From Trichoplax sp. H2 (taxonomy: Eukaryota > Placozoa > Uniplacotomia > Trichoplacea): a DNA stretch of 64,000 bases. Both the position numbers and the translations under genes were made by a program. The stretch spans positions 496,001 to 560,000 of the forward strand of contig NOWV01000008.1 of assembly GCA_003344405.1 (NCBI GenBank), given 5' to 3'. Every line of letters begins with the position of its first letter. The stretch's first letter is position 1. The notes under the pieces are model-generated. The model saw only the letters and a list, made by a program, of their open reading frames with translations, did no database searches and was not told where the DNA came from. Shown in pieces: positions 1 to 11,640 of the stretch.

Positions 1-464
1 TTTGCATACTGTAGTACAGATGATTGCATTGAGCTAACTTACGATAGTTTTAGTATTGTTGAAGCTCAATCGCCGTCAAGGAAGGTTCCCCATTGGAACC
101 AATTTCAAGAGCTCTTAGTATACAGTAGAGAAAATGGATAGGCAAATTCCCTGCTAGGTTGGTTTGCATACTGTAGTACAGATGGTTGCATTGAGCTAAC
201 TGACGATAGTTTTAGTATTCTTGAAGGCTTGAAGCTCAATCGCCGTCAAGGAAGGTTCCCATTGGAACCAATTTCAATAGCTCTTAGTATAGAGAAAATG
301 GATAGGCAAATTCCCTGCTAGGTTGGTTTGCATACTGTAGTACAGATGATGTGCATTGAGCTAACTGACGATAGTTTTAGTATTGTTGAAGCTCAATCGC
401 CGTCAAGGAAGGTTCCCATTAGAACCAATTTCAACAGCTCTTAGTACCGTATAGAGAAAATGGA
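1..464. repeat. Three-copy ~163-bp tandem repeat upstream of CDIPT
   Basis: Three head-to-tail copies begin near positions 1, 163 and 327. Each starts with TTTGCATACTGTAGTACAGA and ends in an AGAAAATGGATAGG stretch. They differ by a few substitutions and small indels; for example, copy 2 carries an extra GAAGGCTT-like insertion. The first copy may start before the window. No gene is visible in it. The array runs directly into the TGTAC cluster that abuts the CDIPT start codon. Confidence 0.9.
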
Positions 465-645
465 TAGGACAGTATTGTACTGTACGTACAGTAGTTTGAC
501 CCAAGTCTTACAGTATGAGACGGTTTATACTGTACACTGTAAACTGTACACAACAGAGTACAGTACCATGTACTGTAAAATACAGTACTCGCATTGTAAG
601 CTACAGTACAGTACTGTAATAAAAGCGCTGGAGTGGATCCCAAGG
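465..645. repeat. TGTAC/GTACA palindromic cluster at the CDIPT 5' end
   Basis: A dense, imperfect array of the pentamer TGTAC and its reverse complement GTACA (for example ACAGTATTGTACTGTACGTA and TACAGTACAGTACTGTAAT). It ends about 40 bp before the CDIPT ATG at 683. Orientation flips within the array, creating many short self-complementary stretches. Small open frames here translate as meaningless YCTVQYS-type peptides and are not genes. Confidence 0.9.
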
Positions 646-682
646 TTGCAGTTCTGAGCCTGTGTGTCCGCCGAAGATCGCG

Positions 683-3600
683 ATGGGAGAAAATATATTT
701 CTATTTCTGCCCAATTTAATCGGTAAGTCAGCATCTCTTCCCAAAATTAGACACATTGAGACCTTTTACCTGTATTTTGATGTGTATTATAGGCTCACCA
801 TAGTTTGACCGTGACTAGAAAACTCTTATATCACCAGATTAAAGTACTGGGTAGACTCCGCTATCAGATAGTTTATTGATGGAAGGGACTGTACAGTATA
901 GTACTGTATAGTGTCTTACTTCCAGCACAGTACTGCACGTAGTCTGGTGCGCATCAACTTATCGTAGTATTAACTCACATTATAATTAATTGCAATTCAG
1001 CGTGATGTAAATTGAAATTTGGAGATTAATAATCATCGCCTTTGATGATCTTATTTTCATTCCAATCATTATAATGAAATTTTTAACATGACCTCTAAAT
1101 GCCTATCACTAGACTGATATTGCAAAGCACTGCGATCATAATGATAATGAGATTATTTATTGAAAGGGAAGAACGACTTCGTCTTGGATTGGACTTGGCT
1201 GGAATTGGACAGTAAAGTGTCGGCATACAAGTTATTACGATACTAGCAAATTACACATACTAAAAAATGAGCAAATGTTACAATAGTAGATATTTGAACA
1301 AGTAAAAGTCGTACTACAGACTAGAGCCAGCTATATTCATAGCTGGAGATGGGTATGATTGCACTGATGCTAAATCATCATCGTTTCATTCATGGAGACC
1401 CATGTCTTGTACTGTAGACGACTCATATTGCATCTCGGTTGTCTATTAATTATACGAGAATAGAAATTGTTTCCCAATGGAAATGACGCAAGTACTTCCT
1501 GGTCTTATCATATTGCTAGGGAACAGATAGATTATAATCAATGCTTAAGTAACATCTGATTAAGTAAGCGATCTATATTACTGGCGGACAGTTTCCTATT
1601 GCAATTGAAGGCTTCATATCAATCTCTGGCTATCCATACAGATACTAAGAGCTTTAGGATGGCTAAATTAACATTGCTATAAGCAAGGTTACATGATCAT
1701 GCTTGTTACGATCGCTAGTTATCAAAAGATGAGTCCGTCAAAGATTCATCATTGATGATACTCTTTAAATTGACAACACTACGTTCGCGTACAACTGAAG
1801 GCTTTATTGTCTTCGAGTCAAAACTCCTCTAACAAATCCATCCTTTGTTAAAAATTTCCCTAATTATATTGTACAGTACTGTACCCTTTAATCGAATGTT
1901 GTTCTATGCTAGACTATCAATTTATTAATTATAATTATCGTATTCATCTTCTTAATCATATAAGAAGCATCAAACCAATTTTCAACTCATGACAACTTGT
2001 ACTCGTCGTAGCAAAGTAGGACATCGTTGCAGTACGCGCAATAAACAGCATTGATAGCAATTCTGCTTCCGCATAAGGTTGTATCTGTCAACAATATAAA
2101 GTCTTATCATGAATAAATAGATGTAGTTTCCAATCATCAACTCTTGCCTTTGAAATTCTAATTCGCTTATATTTTAAACCCATTACTTTACTTGATGATT
2201 TTTAGACCATGTTGAAGTTTATTGTCAAAGAGATAATCCTCATGTACACACGTACTATGCATAACGAATTCAATTTAATATACAACTTATTCAATATAAA
2301 ATTTAATTGTGGTATAGATTAATTTTATTCTTTCTTGGTCGCTATTCTAGGGTACGCAAGGGTTATACTAGCTTGTGCGGCATTCTACTACATGCCTACA
2401 AACCATCTACTATGTGGTGGACTATATATTCTCAGTCAATTATTGGATGCATTTGACGGTTATGCAGCACGATATCTGAATCAATGTAAGATGAACAGAC
2501 AATAAAATGAAAATTTTTACAACAATTAATTTTACATTTTCTCTCTACGCCTACAAGAGTCTGTTTGTGACAATACTTAATTTTGTAGCTTATTCATATA
2601 TAGTTTAACCTTGATCGAAATCGTATCTACTTTATATCACTCCTTTTCTATGAGCTTGTACCTTACTCCCAATAGTAACAATCTATTTATTATCGCCATT
2701 GCGTTCTAATGAAACATTGCCCACAGATGAATTATCGACCGTAGTATGCATTTCAATCTTTACACTTAATGTCGCACGAATTAGGCTTGTATCATTGTTA
2801 AGTATTAATAGTGTGCTATACTGTGGTATATTAGTTAATCGGATTACTTAAAAGTTGTGATCATTCTTCACGTTTGTACATTACAGGTACCAAATTTGGC
2901 GCTGTACTTGATATGCTGACAGATAGGTACGCCCTACTACACAGTATACAGTATGCTATTATATAGAACGAATAGGATTACTACATAGAAACTACCCTAT
3001 GTAAAGGATGATAATTATCACTGTATTGCTTACTCATATACACGTATCTCTCAATGGGCCAATAAAGATATAGTAGATATTTCTTATGACAAGTTATTTT
3101 CTTTGTCAGATGTTGCACTGTTTGCTTAATGGTGGTATTGGCAAAATTTTACGAAGACTATTACTTGATGTTTCAATTCTTGATTGCCCTTGATATTACC
3201 AGTCATTGGTTTCATATGTACAGGTAACATACGTAATGCAATATCCAATGTAGTTCTGTAGGAGGGACAACGATCGAATTCTTACTAAATGAACCTCCTA
3301 TTATAATTATTTAATTGATCCCACACTGCTGCATACGTATTATTAAACACTACTAACTGTAATATGTTCTCTACTTACAGTTCCTTCCTTAAAGGCAGTA
3401 GCAGTCATAAACATATCGATTTATCTGGAAATCCTTTGTTGAGATTATATTATACATCCAGAGTAAGTAAATTTCTGTGTATTTAAAGCACTTTAATATT
3501 TGAATACATTGATTCTAATCTAATTTTTTTTTCAATAGCCTGTTTTATTCTTTATGTGTGCTGGAAACGAGTTTTTCTTCGCGATGTTGTATCTACTCCA

Positions 3601-4035
3601 CTTTGAAGAAGGACCCGCAGGTAAAAGTCACCTAAGACCATAAAATACTTAATTATAAGCTTTCATTCCACACCAGTGGCATTATACGAATATTTTGAAA
3701 TGTGTATTTCGTATACCTGCTCATGTCTGTAATCTTTTAGTTTATTTTTATTTCGCAATACGAATGTAATTAAAGGAGCTTAAAGAATTTTTTAGTATAG
3801 AAAATATATTTTAAAATGGATATATTCGATAATCTTATGTACGTATGATGTTGATCTATTTTAATTTTTAGTCAACTATGGCAGCACTTCAATCGGGTTA
3901 TGGAAACTCATTGCTTGGATCTCCCTTCCAGTGTGTATTTTAAAGCAATTAATTAGTATTGTCCATCTCATCACTGCATCCCAGAATATTGCTAATGCCG
4001 ATTTAGCGGAAAGGGAAACACCTAAAAAGCAGTAA
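683..4035 (+). CDS. CDIPT: Phosphatidylinositol synthase (CDP-diacylglycerol-inositol 3-phosphatidyltransferase)
   Basis: Makes phosphatidylinositol from CDP-diacylglycerol and myo-inositol; animal homologues are integral ER membrane proteins. Seven exons splice in frame: 683-722, 2351-2485, 2887-2926, 3110-3223, 3381-3462, 3539-3620 and 3872-4035, for 657 nt and 218 residues, close to the ~213 of the human enzyme. Exon 1 encodes MGENIFLFLPNLIG, matching the conserved N-terminus, which fixes the start despite the 1.6-kb first intron. The CDP-alcohol phosphatidyltransferase signature D-G-x2-A-R-x8-G-x3-D-x3-D is intact across the exon 2/3 junction (DGYAAR, then KFGAVLDMLTD). The following hydrophobic segments and the motifs DITSHWFHMYS and IDLSGNPLLRLYYTSR also match the family. 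The C-terminus ends ERETPKKQ. All junctions are GT-AG. The TGTAC cluster lies just upstream. Confidence 0.95.
723..2350 (+). other. First intron of CDIPT (1.6 kb)
   Basis: AT-rich intron between the 40-nt first coding exon and exon 2, with donor GTAAGT at 723 and acceptor CTAG at 2347-2350. A short TGTAC-type stretch sits at about 885-935 (GTACAGTATAGTACTGTATA). I see no other gene or repeat in it. Confidence 0.85.
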
Positions 4036-5406
4036 TTGTTGAAAGCGGTGTAAAATATGTTGTTTAGCAAGATATTTTAGACATAAACGCAATTTATGAA
4101 AATTTTATAGCTAGATCTATTATTTGATCTTAAAGACTACAGATATAAATTAATCTTTCTTAACTTAATTTAAAATCCAAAGTTTTATTACGTGCCTGCG
4201 GTAACGTTATTAGATCTAGACCCTTTCTTCTTATAATGATTGTAAATGGATAATAAATAATGGGCATTTTGTCGAGCTATAACGAGCCAAATAGTATTTA
4301 AGTCTAAATGGTTGGCACAAACACAAAGAGTGATGTACCTTTTTTTAATGACGCAATTGAACTTTTCTCTGTTAAGTTAAGATTCCTTAGTCTTATCACT
4401 GTCTTGTATTAAGAGCAAGAACTAATTATTTAACTATCTCTAAAGGTGTTCTGTAACATATATAATGTTATAAATTGAGTAATAAATATTCATTTCAGGA
4501 CTTAGTCATCAAATATATTTTTTATGATCAATTATTGGAGTTTAGTATTTTGAGGCTTCACGGTACAAGTTCCAAAATTTTAAATTTTCTGATCAATACG
4601 CGTATTGATCTTAGGAAATACAGTAGACAGAAAAAAATAATATTATAACCTATTGATTAGTCATGTCGCTTTCTTAACCATAAGGGAACGTGAATCGGAA
4701 TAAACCAGTATGAACATGCTCTAATCCGAATCGTTGTACTCTCCAAGTGCATAGAATTTCCGCTTACACCACATACTGCGATAGTCGGTTGTTGCCGTAT
4801 ACCAGAAATTATACAGTAGGCCTGGATTGCATGTTGTCAATAGAAATTATATTATAATTATTAAAATGCGGCCGGGGGGTGTTCCGAGTGTTTGTATCTA
4901 TGAAATGATACTATGATACAGTAGCATCAGACATGATACTCAGGGCTATTAAGGAAACACTAAAATCATACAAAGCTATTATTACGAATCCCAAGTATTT
5001 TCACTTAAGTGTAATGTTTTCATTAACACCAGTTTAAGTAGCACCAATGATACAATTAAAGTCAGTCCTAAACTAAACCAGCAACGATACAAGGAGCAGC
5101 AATAATGCACACTTTGTGCACATGACTGGACATCGGCTCTACTTGTGAGAGTAAATCGATGTGTGAGTATAATATTGTCCTTTACAGATAAATTCACAGT
5201 AGCTATTTATTACAGTTTGACTTTATTGTACTACCAATGGCTATAATTTACAAATTTAATGGCGCCAAACGATAACTACCTAAAATATTTGATTTAAAGT
5301 GACTAGATTAATCAAAATGGAAGTCCAGCGCACAAAAATAAAAAATAACGAAACTTTGCAAAATGTTGATCATAGTGCATTAACGCAACTTGTTCGCAAT
5401 TCTCTT
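4036..5406. other. Tail-to-tail intergenic region, CDIPT / hAT-derived gene
   Basis: AT-rich DNA between two convergent 3' ends. AATAAA-type signals occur, for example near 4480. No open frame here has a recognisable domain or supported splice structure, and there is no TGTAC cluster. Confidence 0.6.
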
Positions 5407-8400
5407 CTAGGAGGAGTAGGACATTGTCTCCTGTCGCGCAATACCGTAGTTGTAAGAGATAAACAGTCGCTTGCATAGCTCTTTATCGTATTTATCATCG
5501 TGATTTAAATTGTCGGAAAATTTGTCGAATTTATCAAAAAATCTTTCGCAAGAGATGGAACTTGCAGGAATACTAAAAATATTTCTAGCCACCTTTCGAA
5601 GAGTAGGGCAGCTTGTACACGAACTCCAGTATTTCATTATATCATACTGCAAGTCATTAGCCACTACTGGCTTAGGTGTTTCAATATATTCAAGCAATTC
5701 TTCTTTAACTCCCTTAACTTGTTTTAAATTCTGGCCAAAAAAGTATTTAGCTAAATTAAGACCGGACATACTACTTTGTGTTTGCTGCTTGACAAGCGGT
5801 TTATTCGCCTCAATGTTGTCACCACTAATGCCTTCTTGTTCTTGCGAAGACCTGATATCGGAAGTCTTCGGATTATCAATTTGCCGCATCATATCCAAGA
5901 CATTATCGTGTAAAGTATCCCTCTTCAATTTATCTAGCCATGGAGTATCTTTTGTTAAAGGATTCAAAAAAGCAGCAACTTCATGCAAATTTTGAATAAT
6001 AAAGTGTCGCTGTAGTTGTACCATTAACTCTTTGCGAATGGCTGCTTGTAGGTTACTATCTGGATTAGACTGCACATCATAACTTTCCATCAGAGATAAA
6101 TATATTGGCCAAACGTAATGTAATGTTGAACACCTCTCATCTTTAACTAACTCAATTGCCTCCATCAATGGACTAAACATATCGACAACTTCCTACATTT
6201 TTCAAAAATGCATAAAAAAATTGACTACCAAATTTATAAATGCATTAAGTTCTGAGATCTGATTATATACCTTCAATTCTTCTTTAGTTCTATTTGTATG
6301 GAATAAGCATACTAATTGAACGTCGTCTGTTTGATTACTGGTAAGCTCTTTAGCGGCTTGAATCACTTCTTCAAAAGTGTCAATAATTGATAGCAGCATT
6401 ACCGACAATGTACTAGGATCGGAAGGGTTATATTGTCTTAGCTTTCTCTAAAGCAAGAAAATAATAATATATGTCAGCTATTTTGTATACTACTGGAGTA
6501 CTAACGCAATACATTCATCTGTATAAGCAACTTATACGTTAAATATTACATAAATATTTAATTGCCGCTCATCCACTTTTAGCAAATTAATGACAGCTGT
6601 GCACTGATTTACGATCTCTTCCAAAGCCGTAATATTTTTGATGGTATTACTTATCATTAACTTGATAACATGAAAATAGCTATTTAAGCCTTCTATACGT
6701 GATGTTTCAGGCTATAAGTAAGAAATAATAGTATGAAAGTGAAAAATATAGTAAACGTTAGTAACATTAATCACCTACGATTACATCAGTATAGTATAAA
6801 ATTTAAAGCATCATTACGATTAAACTGGAATCGCTTGTGATCATGTAAAGTCCATTTGCCGTTGACAGTTTAAAACTTTCCAATGTTGCGTTGATCTCAT
6901 TTAAAATATGTTGCGGTGAATTATCCTTAAATTAAAGATCAATTTGGAAACCAGATACTGTTATTATTTTATCATTGAAAGAACAGTAGTACGCTATACA
7001 CAAGGTATCTATAGTATATTGTAGAAATACCTGGACCAAAAATGAGTGTAGATTGACAGTGCGAACATTAAAAGATTTGTTGACCATATGTAGCATTATG
7101 CAAAGAAAAACTTTATCACCACTTCCAGTCCACTTTTCAATGGAAACCGTATTTGATTTGGACTCAGCAGAGAGCACTTTGATTTGAGATATCAATGTAG
7201 TATGTAATTCTGAGAGAGCTGCATTAATGTGACGTTCATGCGGTAAGTAACATGATACATCAAACTTGCCATGTCCTGCAGCTTCATTAACTAAAGCTAT
7301 AATAGATGATTAAGTAGATAAGATAAGTCAATGTAGAGAGATGTTAACATTTGACGTGCCATAAATATATCTACTACTACAAAAAGAAATGTATTATCAA
7401 TTATTACAGTGCGTGCTACGCTAACAATATTAGTTCGTACCTTGAGAAAAGCGTATGAAACCTTCACCATGAATAGTTGAAAAAGGGATTGAATCTGTTA
7501 GAAAAAGCTGTCGTATACAACACAAAAATAGATAAAGTGCTGTTAAAACAGAAGTGAAAAGACTTTAAAGATTTATCCACGAATGTATACTTACGTTCAT
7601 ACTTGCATAAAGAAGATTTTTACGAATGTCTGATTTCGATGTAAAAATTGAAGAGGGAACTTTGATGTCACCTGCTAAAGGTTTACTTTTCTTGGATATT
7701 TGCATTTTCATAAGCGGAGATTTCGATACTAAAATAAAAATGTAAACAAGTTTATTAATTTTAACATTTCATGACCGCGATGTATAAAATATAGACTAAT
7801 TACTTATTGTCTTTCTTCTTTTGGGATCTTTAGTCGACGGACTTCCTTTCGTAGGCCTACTGTTGTCAGTATCGCATATCTCTATATGTTTTTGTAGGTT
7901 AGATGTTGTACCTTGTCCGTATGCTAAGAGTTTCTCGCAACCCTGGCACACCACATAATTATCAACTATTGTGTCGCCAACAGAAATACGGCAAACCCCG
8001 GACCATACTTTCGATCTGTAGCCTTCTTGACGTATATATATTGCTGAACCATCCTCTAAAGCCTTTAATAGTGCTTGCTTATCTAGTGGTGTTCTACTAG
8101 ATCGTCTACGTTTCTTGATATCAAAAGACGAATTTTGACCTAATATTTGGTAGTGATTGATACCCGAAAGTAAGACTTAATTTATTATAATTTCTCGAAT
8201 CCTATGAAACTTTCATAATGATCGATGATGCTACTTTGTTACATGTGAACTAGCCATATAGTAAGGATTGAAACGGAATTGCGTGTTATAGACGATGTTA
8301 TAATTACGTGAGAAGCATTATTATAATTTACTTAGAATTGATATAATAGTAGTGCATACAGTAATAAATAAATAATAATATTGCAGATCCAACATACTGG

Positions 8401-8622
8401 CAATAAGCTTATCCGAAATTAAAATTACTTATTACTTCCATACTAATAAGTGCCTTGGTATTTAATAAATGAATTAAATAGGAATTAGTAAATTAGCTGC
8501 AAAATAACGCTCAGTATTTGCTTAACGTTGTAGCTTACACATATATACCATAGGTAATTTAAATTAAAACCATATCACTTACACTGATCAACTAGTATTG
8601 GTGAATTGCTCTCCTCTGCCAT
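5407..8622 (-). CDS. BED zinc finger / hAT-dimerisation protein, likely domesticated hAT transposase (ZBED-like)
   Basis: Nine exons join in frame on the minus strand: 8622-8583, 8139-7804, 7728-7595, 7507-7441, 7296-7031, 6925-6818, 6711-6577, 6447-6271 and 6192-5407, for 2049 nt and 682 residues. Exon 2 encodes a BED finger: an aromatic VWSGV start, then C-x2-C (CQGC) and a TSNLQKHIEIC histidine/cysteine half. Exons 4-5 carry the hAT core start (DSIPFSTIHGEGF) and the block SIEKWTGS, where active hAT enzymes usually have Asp before x-W-T. Exon 6 has YMITSDSS, resembling the second acidic block. The last exon ends in the hAT C-terminal dimerisation region (CPTLRKVARNIFSIPASS, then SCERFF with the usual Glu). 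I see no terminal inverted repeats or 8-bp target duplication. Eight introns and an intact frame favour a host gene over a mobile copy. Its function is unknown; ZBED relatives are DNA-binding regulators. Confidence 0.88.
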
Positions 8623-9973
8623 CGTAATTATTATAGCAAAATTGTTGATTATATTGTTGGAATCTTCATAGCATACAGCGGTATTATTATAAGATAATTA
8701 ATCAGGATAAATAAAAAGTAATACAGTAGTTAGTATACATAGTCAGAACAGATCAGATTTGTATTTATATGCTATAACATATCATAAAATATAATTATTT
8801 ACTTGATACGATAACATCTACAATTCGTAGTCAGTTAAGACATGCAAATTTCCGAATACAGTAATGCAAGTTTTGCAGTACCAATTGCAGTATTTAGGTA
8901 TACGTTGAAATTGCTTATCTCGATTTGTCAAATAAAAGCGATTACTCATGATGTGCACAAATATACACTTGTATTTACGAATAGGATGTACAGCTGTAAC
9001 TAGAATAATACACGTATCATTTGTAGTCTATAACGCCAGCATAACTCAGTGTTATAGCAAAAGACTGCATTCATGTAGCACTTGAAAGTGGACAGAAATT
9101 ATTGCACACTATCCATAGCTATATGCAAATACGAAACGTTAGTAGTATAATACTGCATATTAGTCTTTGGTATATGTACTTGATCGGTAATACTGTAATT
9201 TGTGCTCAAACAACAAGCATCGTGACGAATGAGCTCCTTAATGTAACATATTGAGAAATCTTGCAATACTACATGCATCATCTTCGTATAATAGGCTCAA
9301 GTCCAATAATAATAATAATGGTATTTTGAGGGCCAAACAGCACCTATACACGAAGTATTACAAGTGGGATAATCTACCTACTAGTTTATTGTAATTGTAG
9401 TGGAATATAAAAGTCTTCCATAGCTGCAAAATTGAAGTTCTCAGTATAACAATGAGTATGTACAGAGATTCGCCCATCAGTTCATCATTAATTTATCAAA
9501 TCAATCATCATTTATTTAAAATAATCATGACTAATCAATAACTATACTGCAGCTTATCGAATAGGAAGGGTATCGTAGAGCAAGAATTTTTTTAATCTCA
9601 CCACAGAATAAAACATTTTCATATTCTTCATGATTGAATTTGTAATCCTTGCATGTACATTGAACAAGATGAAGACTTTTATGCCGCGTTAGGATTATAT
9701 CCAGACTCGTTGATCAGTTACTAAATAATTACGAACTCATTCATCCAACGAACTACTGTATTGTGTTGTATCATTACAATAATAATAATGCTAATGATAA
9801 TTATTCAATTTAGGGAAAATTATTAAAATAGAAGATCAATTTTTATCAATTTTAATATAAGCGTACTGTATATGTACACTAAGAGTACTTTAGAGTAGAG
9901 TAGAGAGCGGTGAATTCAATTCCTATCAAGATCAAATGCTTTAATGAATTCTCCAGTCTATCATTGCGACCGT
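8623..9973. other. 5' flank of the hAT-derived gene, no gene seen
   Basis: AT-rich sequence upstream of the minus-strand gene starting at 8622. Only short random frames are present, for example about 9099-9281. I see no repeat array and no TGTAC cluster. Confidence 0.55.
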
Positions 9974-10812
9974 AGAGTAAGTCACAGTAAAATAACTTTG
10001 TTTCATATCAAGATAAAATGTGCAAATTGTTAAGTCTATCATTTTCTTGTATCTTACTAGACCGAATCGGCTTATTTCTGTATTTGGAGCACCTTTATTC
10101 AGTAGTAGAGTAAATTGGAATTTCGCCATTTCCTATCGACATTATGAAATATTTTCCAGTAGCAACATTACTCCCTGGAAAGTACACGAAGCGCTCGCAT
10201 AATATAAACAATAATTATTTCATCTTGTCTTTGCCTATCCTCGATGGCATATCTAATGACTGCTTAACAGCATTCTCAGTTGTCGACAATTTGTGTTGAT
10301 TCTACAGTACAGTATCATCGTATGTACGACAGGCTATTTAGAGTAAGCTACAGTAAAATAACTTTGTTTCATATCAAGATAAAATGTGCCAATTGTTAAG
10401 TCTATCATTCCCTTTTATCTTGCTAGACCGAATCGGCTTATTACTGTACTTGGAGCACCTTTACTCAGTAGTAGAGTAAATTGGAATTTCGCCATTTCCT
10501 ATCAACATCATGAACTATTTTCCAGTAGCAGCATTACTCCTGGAAAGTACACGAAGCGCTCGCATAATATAAACAACAATTATTTCATCTTGTCTTTGCC
10601 TATCCTCGATGGCATATCTAATGACTGCTTAACAGCATTCTCAGTTGTCGACAATTTGTGTTGATTCTACAGTACAGTATCATCGTATGTAAATAACTTT
10701 GTTTCATATCAAGACAAAATGTGCCAATGGTTAAGTCTATCAGCATTCTCAGTTGTCGACAATTTGTGTTGATTCTACAGTACAGAATCATCGTATGTAC
10801 GACAGGCTAATT
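9974..10812. repeat. ~366-bp tandem duplication plus a third, internally deleted copy
   Basis: Copy 1 runs from about 9974 to 10339 and copy 2 from about 10340 to 10690, about 95% alike. Both start with AGAGTAAG and a TAAAATAACTTTGTTTCATA block and end with TCTACAGTACAGTATCATCG. A third copy from about 10691 to 10812 keeps only the two ends of the unit, joined near 10742. Open frames of 60-92 codons occur in the same places in copies 1 and 2, but they have no codon conservation and are explained by the repeat. Confidence 0.9.
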
Positions 10813-11214
10813 TGGTCGACTCGATTCAATCATCTATCCGACACTCGATTTTCAAGATTTTCACGGCGTTTCTCTGCTGTATCAGCACGATTTTCACGCC
10901 AATTGACACTTGCTACTATTTCTGAATCTCTTTCTTACTGTATATCAAATTATCAATCGGTTAATCCAAAACAATTTGCAGAACATCAGTAGTCCTACCT
11001 CCCCAAAAAGTTGTAATTTGCTTTGGCTTAATCTCGGTTCGGATTCGGATCGGATTTTTCACTACCACAACTGCATAGCGTCTGGCCAAAATTGGCCTAC
11101 AAATACGATAGATCCAACTTGGCAAGGGATTACAACCACACGCCTGCTCCTGCTTACGTTATGCACTGGCAGAGTCGGCCAGTGTATCATGCACTTGCGG
11201 CCTACAGTACATCC

Positions 11215-11305
11215 GGCACAGGGCAGTATTGTACTCTACAGTACTGTGTACTGTACTCTACCACAATGCAATAGAGACTGAACGTACAGTAGAGTACTGC
11301 AAAGG
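11215..11305. repeat. Small TGTAC/GTACA cluster
   Basis: Short stretch with TACAGTACTGTGTACTGTAC and neighbouring GTACAGTAGAGTACTG. It belongs to the same pentamer family as the larger clusters at gene 5' ends but is short and isolated, next to the minisatellite that follows. Confidence 0.75.
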
Positions 11306-11640
11306 ATGCCAAACTTGATACTAAACTTGATGCCAAACTGGATACTAAACTTGATGCCAAACTTGTCGAATTTGGTGTTGAAATTATGTTTTCATAGAAC
11401 TCTATAACGTATAGTGCAGTACTGTAAAAAGGATGCCAAACTTATCTAATTTGGTGTTGAAATTGTGTTTTCATAGAACTCTATAACGTATAGTATAGCA
11501 CTGCAAAGGATGCCAAACTTGATGCCAAACTTGATCCCAAACTTGATCCCAAACTTGATCCCAAACTTGATCCCAAACTTGATCCCAAACTTGCCTAATT
11601 TGGTATTGAAATTGTGTTTTCATAGAACTTCAATCGTCGT
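11302..11640. repeat. Higher-order minisatellite with a 12-bp core (CTTGATCCCAAA)
   Basis: Three larger units start with AAAGGATGCCAAACTT near 11299, 11438 and 11506 and end with a TTTTCATAGAACT block. In the third unit the 12-bp core TTGATCCCAAAC is amplified to about six near-perfect copies (11524-11592). This yields a meaningless IPNL-repeat reading frame. I see no coding evidence. Confidence 0.9.

Noticed and set aside
5510-5995. 161-codon plus-strand frame
   Set aside because: Antisense shadow of the last exon of the hAT-derived gene, which has clear domain motifs on the minus strand.
5200-8900. Intact hAT transposon
   Set aside because: No terminal inverted repeats or 8-bp target-site duplication could be found, and the coding region has eight introns.
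10386-10664. 92-codon frame duplicated at 10020-10202
   Set aside because: Explained by the 366-bp tandem duplication; indels between copies change the frame.
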